Below, piece after piece: positions 12,901-22,400 of a stretch of DNA of 64,000 nt (position 1 is the stretch's first letter; each line of letters begins with the position of its first letter). The DNA comes from Ovis canadensis (lineage: Eukaryota > Chordata > Mammalia > Artiodactyla > Bovidae): positions 37,488,501-37,552,500 of the forward strand of contig NC_091255.1 of assembly GCF_042477335.2 (NCBI RefSeq), written 5' to 3'. The notes under the pieces were generated by a model, which had not been told where the DNA came from, searched no databases, and worked only from the letters and a program-made list of their open reading frames with translations. The translations under genes were made by a program, and so were the position numbers.

Positions 12901-15900
12901 TGCTCAGTCACGTCTGACTCTTTGCAACCCCATGGACTGTAGCCCACCAGGCTCCTCTGTCCATGGGATTCTCCAGGCAAGAACACTGGAGTGGACTGCC
13001 ATTTCCTTCTCCAGTAGATCTTCCTGATCCAGGGATCAAACCCAAGTCTCTTGCATCTCCTGCATTGGCAGAGATGCCACCAGAAGTGGTTTTGTTTGGG
13101 TCAAAATAAATGTCATTGAATCCTCACATTCTCACTGTGAGGGAGTGATTATTCTATCGTTTTAATAGTTGAAAAATCCGTGGCCCAGAGGAACTTTTGC
13201 ATATGCTAACAAGTAGCAGAGATGAGATTTGCATTCAGAGATTAAGCCTTGCTTGTAACCACTATGCAGTAGGGCTTCTCAGGTGCTCTGTGAAGGTCAG
13301 ACCCAAGTTTCCTATAGCACAGTCTCTTTTTTAATATTTATTTTTATGTATGTGTTTGGCTGCACCTTGTCTTAGTTGAGGCAGGCAGAATCTTCTAGTT
13401 GTGCCATATGAATTCTAGTGGCTGCATGTGGGACCTAGTCCCCTAACCAGGGATCGAACCTGGATTCCCTGCATTGGGAGCATGTGGTCTTAGCCACTGG
13501 ACCACCAGGGAAGTCCCTATATCAGAGTCCTGTAGCCACCACCAGCAGACACTGTCAGGTACTGAGAATCTGTGGGCAGAGTGAAGGAAATGCCCCTGAC
13601 CACTGCACACTCACCAGAGGCCAGGGAGACAGAGCCTGAGGGGTGGTAGGGGTCACTGGACAATGGCCCTTTTTTCCTTCTGTTAGAGCTGAATTGCACG
13701 TAGTTTTGAACAGAGAGCACACACTGATAATTTTTTTCATTTTGAAACCATGTTTATTTCAGTCTTTTGAGGGGATTTCAAAGGCTATATAGTTTAGTCA
13801 TTTGGGTTTCCTATGTTGCTTGGTCTTAATCTTCTTTAAAAAGTAATCCCAAACGAGAAATGACAACAACAAAAAAGCCTACAGCTGTTCTGTCTGAAGT
13901 ATCTGGTGCCCTTTCTTCCTTAGAGAGCTTGATCCGTCAAACGACCCCTTGATCAGCTGATCTCACATACCCAAAGCCAGCTTAGGATGAGACATTCATG
14001 CGGAGTCTTGTGGGTCAGATTTCTGAGAAAGAATCCTAGCCTATCAAACTCTCTGGTGACTGGAAGCATGTTTGGGTCACCCATTATTGTGTAACAAACT
14101 AGCCCCAAAAGAAGTAGCTTGAAGCAGTAACTATGTTATTATCCTGAAGGATTCTGTGAGCTGGGCTGTCAGAGTGATCCTTTTGATACATGTCATCTTT
14201 GAATGAGGCTGCAAACATCTGAAGGCTGGATCGGTCTGGAACATCCAAGATGGCTCATTCACACGCTGAATGTTGCCATCGACGGTTGTGTGCGAGCTCC
14301 GCTGAGGATATGGATCAGAGAGCCTCCATCCTCCACCACGTGGCTTCTCCATGTATCTTGTGTGCCTCGAAGCATGGCAGCTGGACTCCCAGAACATCCC
14401 CAGAGCAAGTGTTCTAAGAGGGAGGGTCAGAATTCCCAGAATGTCACTTCCCACCACATTGCGCTCATAGGAGGAGTCACAAGATCATCCCAGCCTCGAG
14501 GGGAGGGAAGATAAGATCCACCTCTTGATGTTTGGAGTCACATAAAGGAAGGGGATTTCTCACTTGGTCCTACAGCCCCGCTCCCCAGAGCACTGCCGAG
14601 GAGGGTGAGGAATCAGATGGGCTCTCCAGAAAGAGCCAAAAGCACACTGAGAGCCTCATGCCGGGGCAGAGGCTGCCCTCCTGAATGACCCTGTGCTCTT
14701 CCCTCCAGGCCACTGGGCAGAGGTGGGAGCTCAGGTGAGCAGGTGCGTATTCAGGGGGCTGTGTCTTAGTGGCTCCACCACAGGAATCAGCACTGGATCC
14801 AACAGTTTCCTTTCCTTACTGCTTTGGCATTCAGAAAACTAGATCATGGCCTCTGGTCCCATCACTTCATAGCAAATAGATGGGGAAACAGCGGAAACAG
14901 TGACAGACTTTATTTTGGGGGGCTCCAAAATCACTGCGGATGGTGACTGCAGCCATGAAATTAAAAGATGCTTACTCCTTGGAAAGAAAGTTATGACCAA
15001 CCTAGACAGCATATTAAAAAGCAGAGACATTACTCTGTCAACAAAGGTCCATCTAGTCAAGGCTATGGTTCTTCCAGTGGTCATGTATGGATGTGAGAGT
15101 TGGACTATAAAGAAAGCTGAGCACCGAAGAATTGATGCTTTTGAACTGTGGAGTTAGAGAAGACTCTTGAGAGTCCCCTGGACTGCAAGGAGATCCAACC
15201 AGTCCATCCTAAAGGAGATAAGTCCTGGGTGTTCATTGGAAGGACGGATGTTGAAGCTGAAACTCCAATACTTTGGCCACCTGATGGGAAGAGCTGGAAA
15301 AGGCCCTGATGCTGGGAAAGATTGAGGGCAGGAGGAGAAGGGGACGACAAAGGATGAGATGGTTGAATGGCATCACCAACTCAATGGACATGGGTTTGGG
15401 TGGACTCCGGGAGTTGGTGATGGACAGGGAGGCCTGGTGTGCTGCGATTCGTGGGGTCAAAAAGAGTCGGACACAACTGAGCGACTAAACTGAACTGCTT
15501 TGGTGGGGGAGCCTTCGCTCTCCCAAGGTCTTATTGCTTAGAGGATTTCATCAGCCTCCCGCTGCTCTCAAGGGATCTGTGGAGAGACTGCCATGTGGTG
15601 GTGACATATGGGGTGAGAGCCATCTGCTCGGGGGCCGAGCCCTTCACACTTGCTTTATCTAGAACAAGAATTAACCAGACTCCAGGATGTTCCTCCATCC
15701 ATGACTCAGGAACGCAAAGAAGTGAAAGACACACTTGTGATGTGGAATCCTATTTTAGCCAACTGATTCACGAGAGTTCCAGCACCCTGTTCTAATATCC
15801 TAGACCCAGAGGCAAATAACACCTGCCCTGCCAACTGCACGGAGCAGCTCTGACCCTCCAAGGAGACCGAGTGTGTGAGAACGGTAAACTGGTTGCACTG

Positions 15901-18640
15901 TGCCCGCTTTAGGAGCCCTAGAGCAGAGCCATTCTGTAGCCATGGATTAAAGGTGCCCAGGAGAAGGAAAATTCCCGGCCCCTGGGCAGAATCCAAACAC
16001 GTGACTGATGTCGTGTCAGCCCGCATGGCGACCTCTGGCTTCCCTAAGGACGAGCATAAAAATCTCCCCCCCCAGAACAACATTTTATAATTCCTTTTCA
16101 ATTCCAGCTCTGTTCCCAGCACCAAACCTCTCACCCTAGCAACAGTAGATGAGAGAAATGTTATCAAGAGGGATGGAGGAGTCAGCCTACGCCATGACCT
16201 TCAGTCTCTGTTTAGAAATGTGTCCTTTCCTTGTGAATCCTGGCATTTTATGATGTTCTTCCCATAAACACTCAAGCCCTTGGGTCCTGCACACATATGG
16301 AGCTCCAGTGTATCAGACACACAGTCTAAGTCCCAGAGACCCTCGTGTCTCAGGAAAGCCATAGCAGTATCGCCGAAACCCATCTCTTGACAATCTCCAG
16401 CCTCAACTTTTCTCTGTGTTGGCCTTATCCTCAGATGGGCTCACTCTGTGTGGCTGGGAGAGATGCCCTTGAGTGTCTCCAGACTGACTTTGACTCTGAA
16501 GTTGGCCAATGAGGGGAAGAGATGAAGCCTTCTTTGTTAGTGAAAAGAATTGTGATTGGCCCTGCTAGGGTCACATGACCATTTGAGCAGCTTATGGTGA
16601 TGATAGCTTTCACAGAACATGAGGACCGCATGATTGACAGCCCTGCCAGAAGCCCAGGGACTGGGGAAGGGTCAGGAAAGGATGCAAGTCAGGCAAAAAC
16701 AAAAATAGTTTAATTGCCCACTATGGACAAGCAGAAATGGGACATTTGCCTTTTTCAGTATTTGTATAACTGGATAAATGATGTTGGGCTTCTCCTGGTG
16801 ACTCAGATGGTAAAGAATCTGCCTACAATGTGGGAGACCCAGGTTCTATCGCTGGGTTGGGAAGATCCCCTACAGAAGGTTATGACAACCCACTCCAGTA
16901 TTCTTGCCTGGAGACTCCCATGGACAGAAGAGCCTGGCAGGCTACAGTCCATGGAGTTGCAAAGAGTCGGACACAACTGAGCGACTAACACACACACACA
17001 CACATCACTGACCTATGACCACCTAAGCAAATGCCTTGGCTGATATGGGCGGTGGGTGTCAAAGTAAGAAGAGACCCCATGGAAATCCGAGTTAATGTCA
17101 CCAGTACATACTAACTAGACTAACTAGTTAGCACAAGCAAGTAGCTGCCTGCCTCTTGTAGAAGCTGCTGAGACTAGGGCTGGCCTGCGGACATTCCAAG
17201 TGACCCTCAGACACATCTTCTACCGAGCAGAGCTTCACACCACCTCTTCCTTTCATTCCAGGGGCTACTGGTGGCCTCGCAGTATTGCTTCGCTAACGGA
17301 GAGGTAAGCTTTCTGTGCTGACTTCTAGCTTCCTGCAAGGCTGGGGCTGGCATCCTGCTGCCCCCTGGAGGGTTCAGTTTATATGACAGTGCCATGGGGA
17401 GACATGCAGTGACCAGCATGTGTTGGGACAAATGGGCACCTCGAGTGTCCAGTGGAGAGAAGAGGCAGCTGAGACTCTGGGGACAAGGTGTTGGGGTGAG
17501 TTTTCTTTACAGAACCCAAGCATGGTCCTGCTGGAGCTATGCCAGCCAGGAGGATCCAAGTGTGATAGAGGGAACCAGCTGCAGGCCTAGAGTCCAAAAA
17601 TTCGCATCAAGCCGTGAAGACTCACCCGCTTAGGAGCTCTGTGTTAGGTCACCACGGCTCTTGGAACCTCAGTCTGTAAATGGGAGTAGCAACAGTCCCT
17701 GCCCTGCGGTGTTACCCTGGGGTGTGTGTGGTAAAGGTCCCCTGCCTCGTAACAGTGGTTACATTTATTATGGCTGCAGAGCCCCAGCCAGCTCTCTGCT
17801 CACTTGGAAAGAGGCTTGGAAGCGGGAAGGGCCCAGGCTGGAGCAGTTTGCTCCTGACTTAGGAGCCGGTGGGATTTCCAGCTCCCTTTCACCCTCCCCT
17901 CTCCCAACCCCAGGTTTAAATAATGATCTCTGCCACCTTCCACTAGAATGTAAGCTGCTTGACAGCAAAACCGTGTCTGTTGCTCACTGCTGCCTTTTCT
18001 ATGTCTTCACGCAGGGACCCTTAATTCATCACGCAGGTGTCAAATGCCACCTTGACACAGTCCTTTTCTAAACACTGTGTCTCATATTTTTGTTGCCTCC
18101 TCCCGTGGTCCTGCTTAACAGCCTCAGGTGTTACCACCCTCTACTCTGCTCAAATGTCTGTGTTTGCTTCTCTCTTCCTCTCCCCTAGTGAGAACGCAAG
18201 TTTCCGAAGGGTGGTCCTGAGTAGCCACTCAACACGCATTTGCTGAGTGGATGCAGGATTCAATGACTCCCGGGCAGTAACCTTGCTCTCTTCTCACCTG
18301 GCAGGTGAAGGCCGAGCTGCGAAAGCAGTGGGCCCGCTTCTTGCTAGCCCACCACTCGGGCTGCAGAGCCTGGGTCCTGGGGAAGAACTTCCGATTCCTG
18401 GGGAAATGTCCCAAGAAGCTCTCGGAAGGGACCAACTCTGGGTCACTGCAGAAGGCGCGGCCCTTGCCTGGTGGTGGGCGGCTCCTGCACTCGACCAGGG
18501 AGAGCCTAGTGGTGGCGGGCACCCCGCCTCGTCAAGGCCACGCAGCCTGGCCCCGCGGCAGCAGCCTGTCGGAGAGCAGCGAGGGTGACTTCACCCTGGG
18601 GCACACCATGGAGGAGATCTTTGAGGAGAGTGAGATCTAG
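864..18640 (+). CDS. GLP2R: GLP2R, glucagon-like peptide 2 receptor, 3' part (last five coding exons)
   Basis: This is the C-terminal part of a class B (secretin-family) G-protein-coupled receptor in the plasma membrane, which binds the gut hormone GLP-2 and signals mainly through Gs and cAMP. Five exons join in frame: 864-933, 4264-4352, 12097-12235, 17262-17303 and 18305-18640. They encode 224 full residues: the end of extracellular loop 2 with its conserved Cys, TM5, intracellular loop 3, TM6 with the class B PLLG motif, TM7 with YCFANGEV, helix 8 and a Ser-rich tail ending EESEI. All visible splice sites are GT-AG and the phases match across junctions. The match to remembered human GLP2R is close along the whole length, and no frameshift or premature stop was seen. 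The signal peptide, ligand-binding ectodomain and TM1-TM4 exons lie upstream of the window. RCVRN is convergent downstream. Confidence 0.96.
1535..1705 (-). mobile_element. CHR-type SINE fragment, minus orientation
   Basis: A diverged T-rich segment followed by TTTTTGGCTGCACTTC and GTTGCAGCACGTGGG, as in the long CHR-type tRNA-derived SINEs of cetartiodactyls read in reverse. Ends are approximate. Confidence 0.55.
2060..2680 (+). mobile_element. BovB (RTE) LINE 3' end
   Basis: The segment contains decayed reverse-transcriptase C-terminal coding (the ATGGATATGAGAGTTGGAC block) and then the BovB 3' region, ending in the typical ACTGAACTGAACTGA tail near 2680. It is 5'-truncated and carries stops and a small local insertion near 2190, so it is inactive. 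Confidence 0.88.
2798..3123 (+). mobile_element. CHR-type SINE, plus orientation
   Basis: It starts with a variant of the AGGACTTCCCTGGTGG-type head (here AGGACCCTGGTGGCAG), has a tRNA-like B-box region (GGTTCAATCCC), and ends in two A-runs at 3098-3121. Confidence 0.7.
3845..3988 (-). mobile_element. CHR-type SINE, minus orientation
   Basis: A T-rich tail at the left, then the reverse of the SINE body, ending in GGACCACCAGGAAAGTCCCT, the reversed SINE head. Confidence 0.8.
4264..4352 (+). CDS. GLP2R: GLP2R exon: TM5 and intracellular loop 3
   Basis: The acceptor TTTCAAG ends at 4263 and the donor GTGAGT starts at 4353. The exon reads [20 protein letters not shown] and on to RDYKY, then two bases (AG) of an Arg codon completed by the next exon. 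It carries the hydrophobic end of TM5 and the Lys-rich loop 3 used in G-protein coupling by this family. Confidence 0.95.
4731..4850 (-). mobile_element. BovA SINE monomer, minus orientation
   Basis: Reverse BovA body from GGAGAAGGAGATGG to the CATAGCAGCTGAAC end, clearly diverged from the adjacent younger dimer. The poly(AAC) remnant follows at 4851. Confidence 0.85.
4899..5181 (-). mobile_element. BovA2 SINE dimer, minus orientation, with (CAG)n
   Basis: Two BovA-like units in the same reverse orientation (about 4899-5035 and 5039-5157) followed by a GCA/CAG triplet run at 5158-5181. This is the usual BovA2 layout, in which the SINE begins with a (GCT)n-rich segment. Confidence 0.92.
6560..6700 (-). 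mobile_element. CHR-type SINE fragment, minus orientation
   Basis: It contains GGGTCTTTGTTGTGG and ends with GGACCACCAGTGTTCCCTGC, the reversed head of a CHR element. Diverged, with approximate ends. Confidence 0.6.
6888..7164 (-). mobile_element. CHR-type SINE, long form, minus orientation
   Basis: A T/A-rich tail, then GTGGGTCTTAGTTGTGGCAC, a tRNA-like part with GATCGAACCCACAG, and the reversed head ending in GGGGAGTCCCC at 7164. Confidence 0.8.
7870..8199 (-). mobile_element. CHR-type SINE, long form, minus orientation
   Basis: Same architecture as the element at 6888-7164: AT-rich tail, GGTTGTGATGGGTCTTCG block, tRNA-like region, and reversed head ending GGACCACCAAGGAAGCCC. Confidence 0.8.
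8330..8600 (-). mobile_element. MIR SINE fragment, minus orientation
   Basis: The block reads as reverse MIR, with AGAGGTTAAATAATTTGCCC and CTGGGATTCAAACCCCGG typical of the core and tRNA-related region. An ATT-rich stretch sits inside it. Confidence 0.6.
8680..8945 (+). mobile_element. BovA2 SINE dimer, plus orientation
   Basis: Starts with GCTGCTGCTGCTAAGTCGCT, then two BovA units each ending in GGTTGCCATTTCCTTCT. The units are separated by an ATGCATGCATGCATGCT linker at 8812-8828. Confidence 0.93.
9562..9701 (+). mobile_element. CHR-type SINE, plus orientation
   Basis: AGGGACTGCCATGGTAGTCC head, GGTTTGATCCCTGG B-box-like segment, and an A-rich tail near 9690-9701. Confidence 0.8.
10489..10605 (-). 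mobile_element. CHR-type SINE, minus orientation
   Basis: A T-run at 10489-10503, the body with CCCTGACCAGGGACTGAACC, and the reversed head CTGCCAGGGAAGTCCCT ending at 10605. Confidence 0.85.
10967..10988. repeat. (TA)n microsatellite
   Basis: An alternating TA tract with one C interruption, followed by a T-run. Likely length-polymorphic. Confidence 0.85.
11250..11380 (+). mobile_element. MIR-like fragment
   Basis: Contains TGGCTGTGTGACCCTGGGCA, the hallmark MIR block. Flanks are too diverged for exact ends. Confidence 0.55.
11694..12016 (-). mobile_element. Bov-tA/BovA SINE pair, minus orientation
   Basis: Two consecutive reversed heads, GGGCTTCCCTGGTAGCTCAG at about 11694 and GGGCTTCCCTGGTAGCTTGG at about 11814. 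Each has a tRNA-like region (GGTTCAATCCCTGGG), followed by one BovA body ending GACACAACTGAATGACTAAG. It stops 80 bp before the next GLP2R exon. Confidence 0.88.
12097..12235 (+). CDS. GLP2R: GLP2R exon: TM6, ECL3 and start of TM7
   Basis: The acceptor TTTGCAG ends at 12096 and the donor GTAAGT starts at 12236. The exon completes the Arg codon and then reads [20 protein letters not shown], followed by [20 protein letters not shown] and [14 protein letters not shown] is the class B TM6 kink motif. Two changes from remembered human sequence are conservative. Confidence 0.96.
12895..13082 (+). mobile_element. BovA SINE with target-site duplication
   Basis: A plus-orientation BovA body (CAGTCACGTCTGACTCTTTG and onward) ending TTGGCAGAGATGCCACC. 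It is flanked by imperfect direct repeats, GAAGTGATTTTCT at 12882-12894 and GAAGTGGTTTTGT at 13083-13095, as expected for LINE-driven insertion. Confidence 0.88.
13105..13290 (-). mobile_element. MIR-like fragment, minus orientation
   Basis: Reads as a decayed reverse MIR: AATCCTCACATTCTCACTG, GGCCCAGAGGAACTTTTGC and GAGATGAGATTTGCATTCAG. Low similarity. Confidence 0.45.
13327..13517 (-). mobile_element. CHR-type SINE, minus orientation
   Basis: A T-rich tail, GGCTGCACCTTGTCTTAG, CCAGGGATCGAACCTGG and reversed head ending CCACCAGGGAAGTCCC. Confidence 0.85.
14050..14510 (+). repeat. Old interspersed repeat, family not assigned
   Basis: Begins near TTATTGTGTAACAAACTAGC and ends near CATAGGAGGAGTCACAAG, phrases shared by an ancient mammalian repeat family that I recognise but cannot name. 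A related fragment seems to lie at 12670-12840. Confidence 0.5.
14901..15497 (+). mobile_element. BovB (RTE) LINE 3' end
   Basis: A 5'-truncated BovB whose decayed RT C-terminus still translates as [20 protein letters not shown] and then stops. The BovB 3' region follows, ending GAGCGACTAAACTGAACTG. Noncoding today. Confidence 0.92.
16786..17005 (-). mobile_element. Bov-tA SINE with (CA)n tail, minus orientation
   Basis: Reversed head GGGCTTCTCCTGGTGACTCA, tRNA-like part, BovA body ending GACACAACTGAGCGACTAAC, then a CA dinucleotide run at 16988-17004. Confidence 0.9.
17262..17303 (+). CDS. GLP2R: GLP2R 42-nt exon: core of TM7
   Basis: The acceptor CCAG ends at 17261 and the donor GTAAGC starts at 17304. 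Its 14 codons read [14 protein letters not shown], the class B TM7 signature around YCFxNGE. It is a whole number of codons in phase 0 on both sides, so skipping it keeps the frame; see findings. Confidence 0.95.
17304..18304 (+). other. GLP2R: Last GLP2R intron, 1.0 kb
   Basis: Mostly unique-looking sequence. Short MIR/L2-like phrases occur near 17645-17710 and 17935-18000 (CTAGAATGTAAGCTGCTTGA is L2-like). It ends in a C/T-rich acceptor with GGCAG at 18300-18304. Confidence 0.75.
18305..18640 (+). CDS. GLP2R: GLP2R last coding exon: helix 8 and cytoplasmic tail
   Basis: The exon reads 111 codons and TAG at 18638-18640. It starts [20 protein letters not shown] (helix 8), has the conserved [14 protein letters not shown] block, and ends with [14 protein letters not shown] and [11 protein letters not shown]. 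The middle third is the most diverged from human, as expected for a disordered tail. The Ser-rich stretch is a plausible receptor-kinase target; that is inference. Confidence 0.96.
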   Translation: MKAELRKQWARFLLAHHSGCRAWVLGKNFRFLGKCPKKLSEGTNSGSLQKARPLPGGGRLLHSTRESLVVAGTPPRQGHAAWPRGSSLSESSEGDFTLGHTMEEIFEESEI

Positions 18641-20174
18641 GCAGGAGCCCACTGCACCGGTTCCAGAGGACTTCTGAGCACTTGAAGGAGGCGGTGGCCA
18701 AGCTGGAGATGCAGGGTGAGCATCGTTCAGGCACACCCGGCTCTCTCCAGTGCCACAACTCTTTCCAGGCTTTCCCTGCTCCATAGACAGAGGCTGCATA
18801 CCCTCACCACTTCTGCCTGCCCTTGTCATCCTCATCACCCCTGAGGTGTGTTTTCCAGAATGACCACTAGCCTCCTGGGCTGGCCCTAAATTCAAGTGAC
18901 TGGAGCCTGAGGATCGAGAGAGATGTCAGCTCTGAAACAGAGGCCAGCGCTCACCAGGTGTCCATCTGAAGTCGGGAGCAGGGTGTCCCAGGACAACCTG
19001 CCAAGGGTTTCACATGCAGAGTCTGACTCATTCATGGCAAAGATACTGAGAGAGCGCACCTGAGCACTTAGATGGCCGGTGATGGGACTTGAATAACAAG
19101 CAGCCCGGGCAATTCTGATGCAAGCCTACATTTTGAAACTCCAGGGCAGGATGTGCTGGAACCAGAAGCCCCTCTGAGCTGGCCGCTGGTCCAACGAGGC
19201 CTGCGGCATTCTGCATTCAGCGGTTAGGCTGTGACCTGCCTGCCCTCCTTCTCTGACAGTGCGGATCCCACTCCATGGGAGTTCTGTTTGACCCGAGACA
19301 AACCCATCCTTCCTTGGAGTGTTGGCCCCAGCTCCCAGGGCCCCTCTGAAAGTTGCCATTGTTGTTTTCTCACCTTTCCGGCTCCATCTGCCTTTCTGAG
19401 TATGACTTCTTCAAGCCTTACTTGCCTATTGTTCTCTGCCATGTTTGGTTTGCCATCAATGGCTGAACCTGCTTCCCCGGGGGGTTTACCCACTGCCCTC
19501 CCTGACCTAAGTCTCCACTGATAAGAATTCTACTCCTCCTGTGGAAATTGATGCTAAGAGCTGGAGGGTACCCAGCTGAAATGAGAGGACTGTGGGTGAT
19601 CTGGACATGTCAAGGGGGTGCTGAGGGAGCCAGGGCTAGAGAGCCCAGTCTGCTGATGGGGAATGAGTTGTGCTGCAGGCCCTGAGTGGAGGATGTTTCT
19701 GGAGGCAGAGGAGGGCCCAGGCTTAGGGACAAGTTCAGTGACTGAAACTGTAAGGTGAGAGGCTGAGGAAGGTCAAAGGAGGAATGCTCTATGGAAACAG
19801 GGTTTTGGTGTTCAGGAGTGTTGCTTTTATAATATGTGAACTGTACATGAGTGGGTGGGCGGGATATATTGCTGTGGGGCCAAATCCTGCCTTATTTTAG
19901 GGGGACGGGAGGTATGACGCTTATCAAGTATGGTTGCCAGATTCAGCAGTTAAAAATACACAATCCTCAATTAAATTTGAATTTTGGATCAATGAATAAT
20001 AGTATTGTCTAAGTATATCCCATGGGATATATTTTATGTGAAATTCAAGTCTAATTGTATATCTGGTACGTCACCTGGCAACTCCATTGTCAAGGACAGT
20101 CGGCAGCAGGACAGGGACCAGGATGAGGCAAATGAGGATCTCAGTTCAGGTGCAAAATTGAAGAGAGTACTGAA

Positions 20175-20180
20175 AATAAA
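20175..20180 (+). terminator. GLP2R: Candidate GLP2R poly(A) signal AATAAA
   Basis: This is the first AATAAA on the plus strand that I found after the GLP2R stop, about 1.5 kb downstream. It sits in an A-rich segment, so it may be fortuitous. Confidence 0.25.
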
Positions 20181-20370
20181 AACAAAAACAAAACTCCACA
20201 ATCGTCAAGTACTATTTCAATGTGATAAAAAAGCAACAACAATTCTGTGAGCTACAGCCCATGGACCATTCATAAAAATGATATTTTATTGGAACCAGGC
20301 CAGGATGAGGGTGGAGTAAGTGGGACCATGAGATATAAACGCAGGGTCTGGTCCTGACTTTAAAAATTTT

Positions 20371-20497
20371 TGAGGAACTTCCCCGGTGGTCCAGTGGTTA
20401 AGACTGCATGCTTCCGCTGCAGGGTGTGTGGATTCTATCCTGGTTGGGGAACTACAATCCTACATGATGCGGAATGCAGCCAGAAAAAATTTTTTAA
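20371..20497 (+). mobile_element. CHR-type SINE, plus orientation
   Basis: GAGGAACTTCCCCGGTGGTC head, a diverged B-box region and an A/T-rich end. Confidence 0.82.
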
Positions 20498-21345
20498 TAT
20501 TTTGCTCATAATGGACATTTTAACACTAATTTTTATTTTAAAATGATTATATCAAAGTATTATTTATCTTGATTACTGAGCTTTTGGTCACCCACCTTAA
20601 ATTTTGTACCTGAAGTGCTCATCTTCCCCTCCTCCCAGGCCTGGCTCTGCTCTGCACCAGGGGAAACTGAAGCAATGACCTTAGGCAAGTACATAGCAAA
20701 GCAAAGGTTTCTTTTTTGCGTCCAGATTATCCACAATTCAATCATTAAGATCTATGCCCTAGTTTTTTCGTTCTGTAAAAGTTTCTTCCGTTTCTCACTG
20801 GCTTAGCACCTAGAAAGCTGGGCTGTGTGAATTCCTAGCTGGTTCCCAGCATAGCTGGTTGAGAACAGGTTCAGAACACATCCGTCAAAGGAAACAGACG
20901 TCTCGGGAGCACTGGATGCTATTGAAAATCAGTTATTCAGGGCCCGGCCATTTATAAAAGGGACTTTTAAAAAGTGTTTGTAAATAAGTCCTCACTCACT
21001 CACTCCACAAATGGGGTGCCACACACAGACTGCTTGCTTTTGTTCTGCTAATGATTAAAATAAGTTTTAAAACTGAATTTGTGTTTTCTTTTCCATTGGT
21101 TTCTCACTGGAGCTGAAGGTTTCCACCCCTGGAGAGCCTGGTGCACTGCCCCTGGCCAAGAAAGGGGAAAAGAGCTGTGGTAATAAGCCTGGGGGGTCCA
21201 CTGTCTCAGGGACCAAGAGGAGTGGACAGAGGGGTAGGGGAGAGAAGTAGAGGTCAGATGTCAAAAGAGTAGAAGGCAGGTGTCTGCCTTCTTCTAGATT
21301 GCTCCCTAGATCATTCACTTTGCTGTTGTTTTAAAGATCCTGCCT

Positions 21346-21595
21346 AGGGACTTCCCTGGTGGTCCAGTGAAGAATCCACAAACATGGGTTTGATTCCTGG
21401 TCCCAGAAGATTTCACATGCAGAGGGGAAACTAGGCCTGGGCACCACAACTACCGAGGGTGCCCTAGAGCCTGTGCTCCACAACAAAAGAAGCCCTCCCC
21501 AGCAATGAAGAGGGGCCCCTGCTTGCTGCAACCCAAGAAAGCCTGTGCACAGCAATGAAGACCCAGCACAGCCTAAATTGAAAAAAAAAAAAAAT
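21346..21595 (+). mobile_element. CHR-type SINE, long form, plus orientation
   Basis: AGGGACTTCCCTGGTGGTCC head, GGGTTTGATTCCTGGTCCC, the long right part with GCAATGAAGACCCAGCACAG, and an A-run ending at 21594. Confidence 0.85.
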
Positions 21596-21663
21596 CCCAC
21601 CTAGTGGGTCTCTATTCTGGCTTTGCAATTACTGGAACATTGCAATTCTAGAAACACTGATGT

Positions 21664-21940
21664 CTGCTGCTGCTGCTGCTGCTGCTAAGTCGCTTCAGTT
21701 GTGACCGACTCTCTGCGACCCCATAGACGGCAGCCCACCAGCCTTCCCTGTCCCTGGGATTCTCCAGGCAAGAACACTGGAGTGGATTGCCTTTTCCTTC
21801 TCCAGTGCAGGAAAGTGAAAAGTGAAAGTGAAGTCACTCAGTCGTGCCCAACTAACAGCGACCCCATGGACTACAGCCCACCAGACTCCTCTGTCCACAG
21901 GATTTTCCAGGCAAGAGTACTGGAGCGGGTTGCCATTGGG
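21664..21940 (+). mobile_element. BovA2 SINE dimer with (TGC)n
   Basis: A (TGC)8 run at 21664-21687, then two BovA units joined by a GTGAAAAGTGAAAGTGAAG linker. The second ends near GGTTGCCATTGGGCTC. Confidence 0.92.
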
Positions 21941-22239
21941 CTCACCAGCAGCCCAGCACACAGCTTGGGAAAGAACACTGGAGTGAGGCCTTGAGCCCTT
22001 TGCTTCTTTCCCTAGGCCACCCTGGGCCTTTCTTCTCCCTCTGAGATGGCTCCTGGGTGGCCTCTGTGTCTGATACTGGAGGGGCATCTTGGGCAGCTAG
22101 CTTCTCTCCTCCGCCAAAACTGCTGGACCAGATGCTGTATAGCCATTCCCACTTCCAGCTCTGATGCTGTGTGATCCCAGAATTCTCTGTGCTATCAGGT
22201 CCAGGTAAAAACTATTGAAGCATTCTGGTATAATCAAAG

Positions 22240-22400
22240 GGACTCTGGTTCAAGTACTAACCCTACTCTTTGTGGCCTCAGTGTCCTCATCCATACTCTG
22301 GGGATATTGATAATAACACCTCCATCAATGAAATAACGCCTAGTATCCAGCAGAATGCCTGGCTCATAGGAAACACTGCATTCTTAAGTATTACGATGAC
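22240..22400 (+). mobile_element. MIR-like fragment
   Basis: Contains CTCAGTGTCCTCATCCATAC followed by GGGGATATTGATAATAACAC, the diagnostic 3' half of MIR. Confidence 0.65.

Larger units (their letters stand above)
12236..17261 (+). other. GLP2R: GLP2R intron, 5.0 kb
   Basis: The intron carries a BovA SINE (12895-13082), a CHR SINE (13327-13517), MIR-like sequence (13105-13290), an old repeat near 14050-14510, a BovB 3' end (14901-15497) and a BovA SINE (16786-17005). The stretch 15500-16780 shows no recognisable repeat or exon. Confidence 0.8.

Noticed and set aside
14900-15157. Frame with reverse-transcriptase-like [18 protein letters not shown]
   Set aside because: C-terminal remnant of a truncated BovB LINE with stops; a transposon fossil, not a host gene.
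18247-18588. A second plus-strand frame across the last GLP2R exon
   Set aside because: Out-of-frame shadow; the receptor frame from 18305 matches the family and ends in the conserved EESEI.
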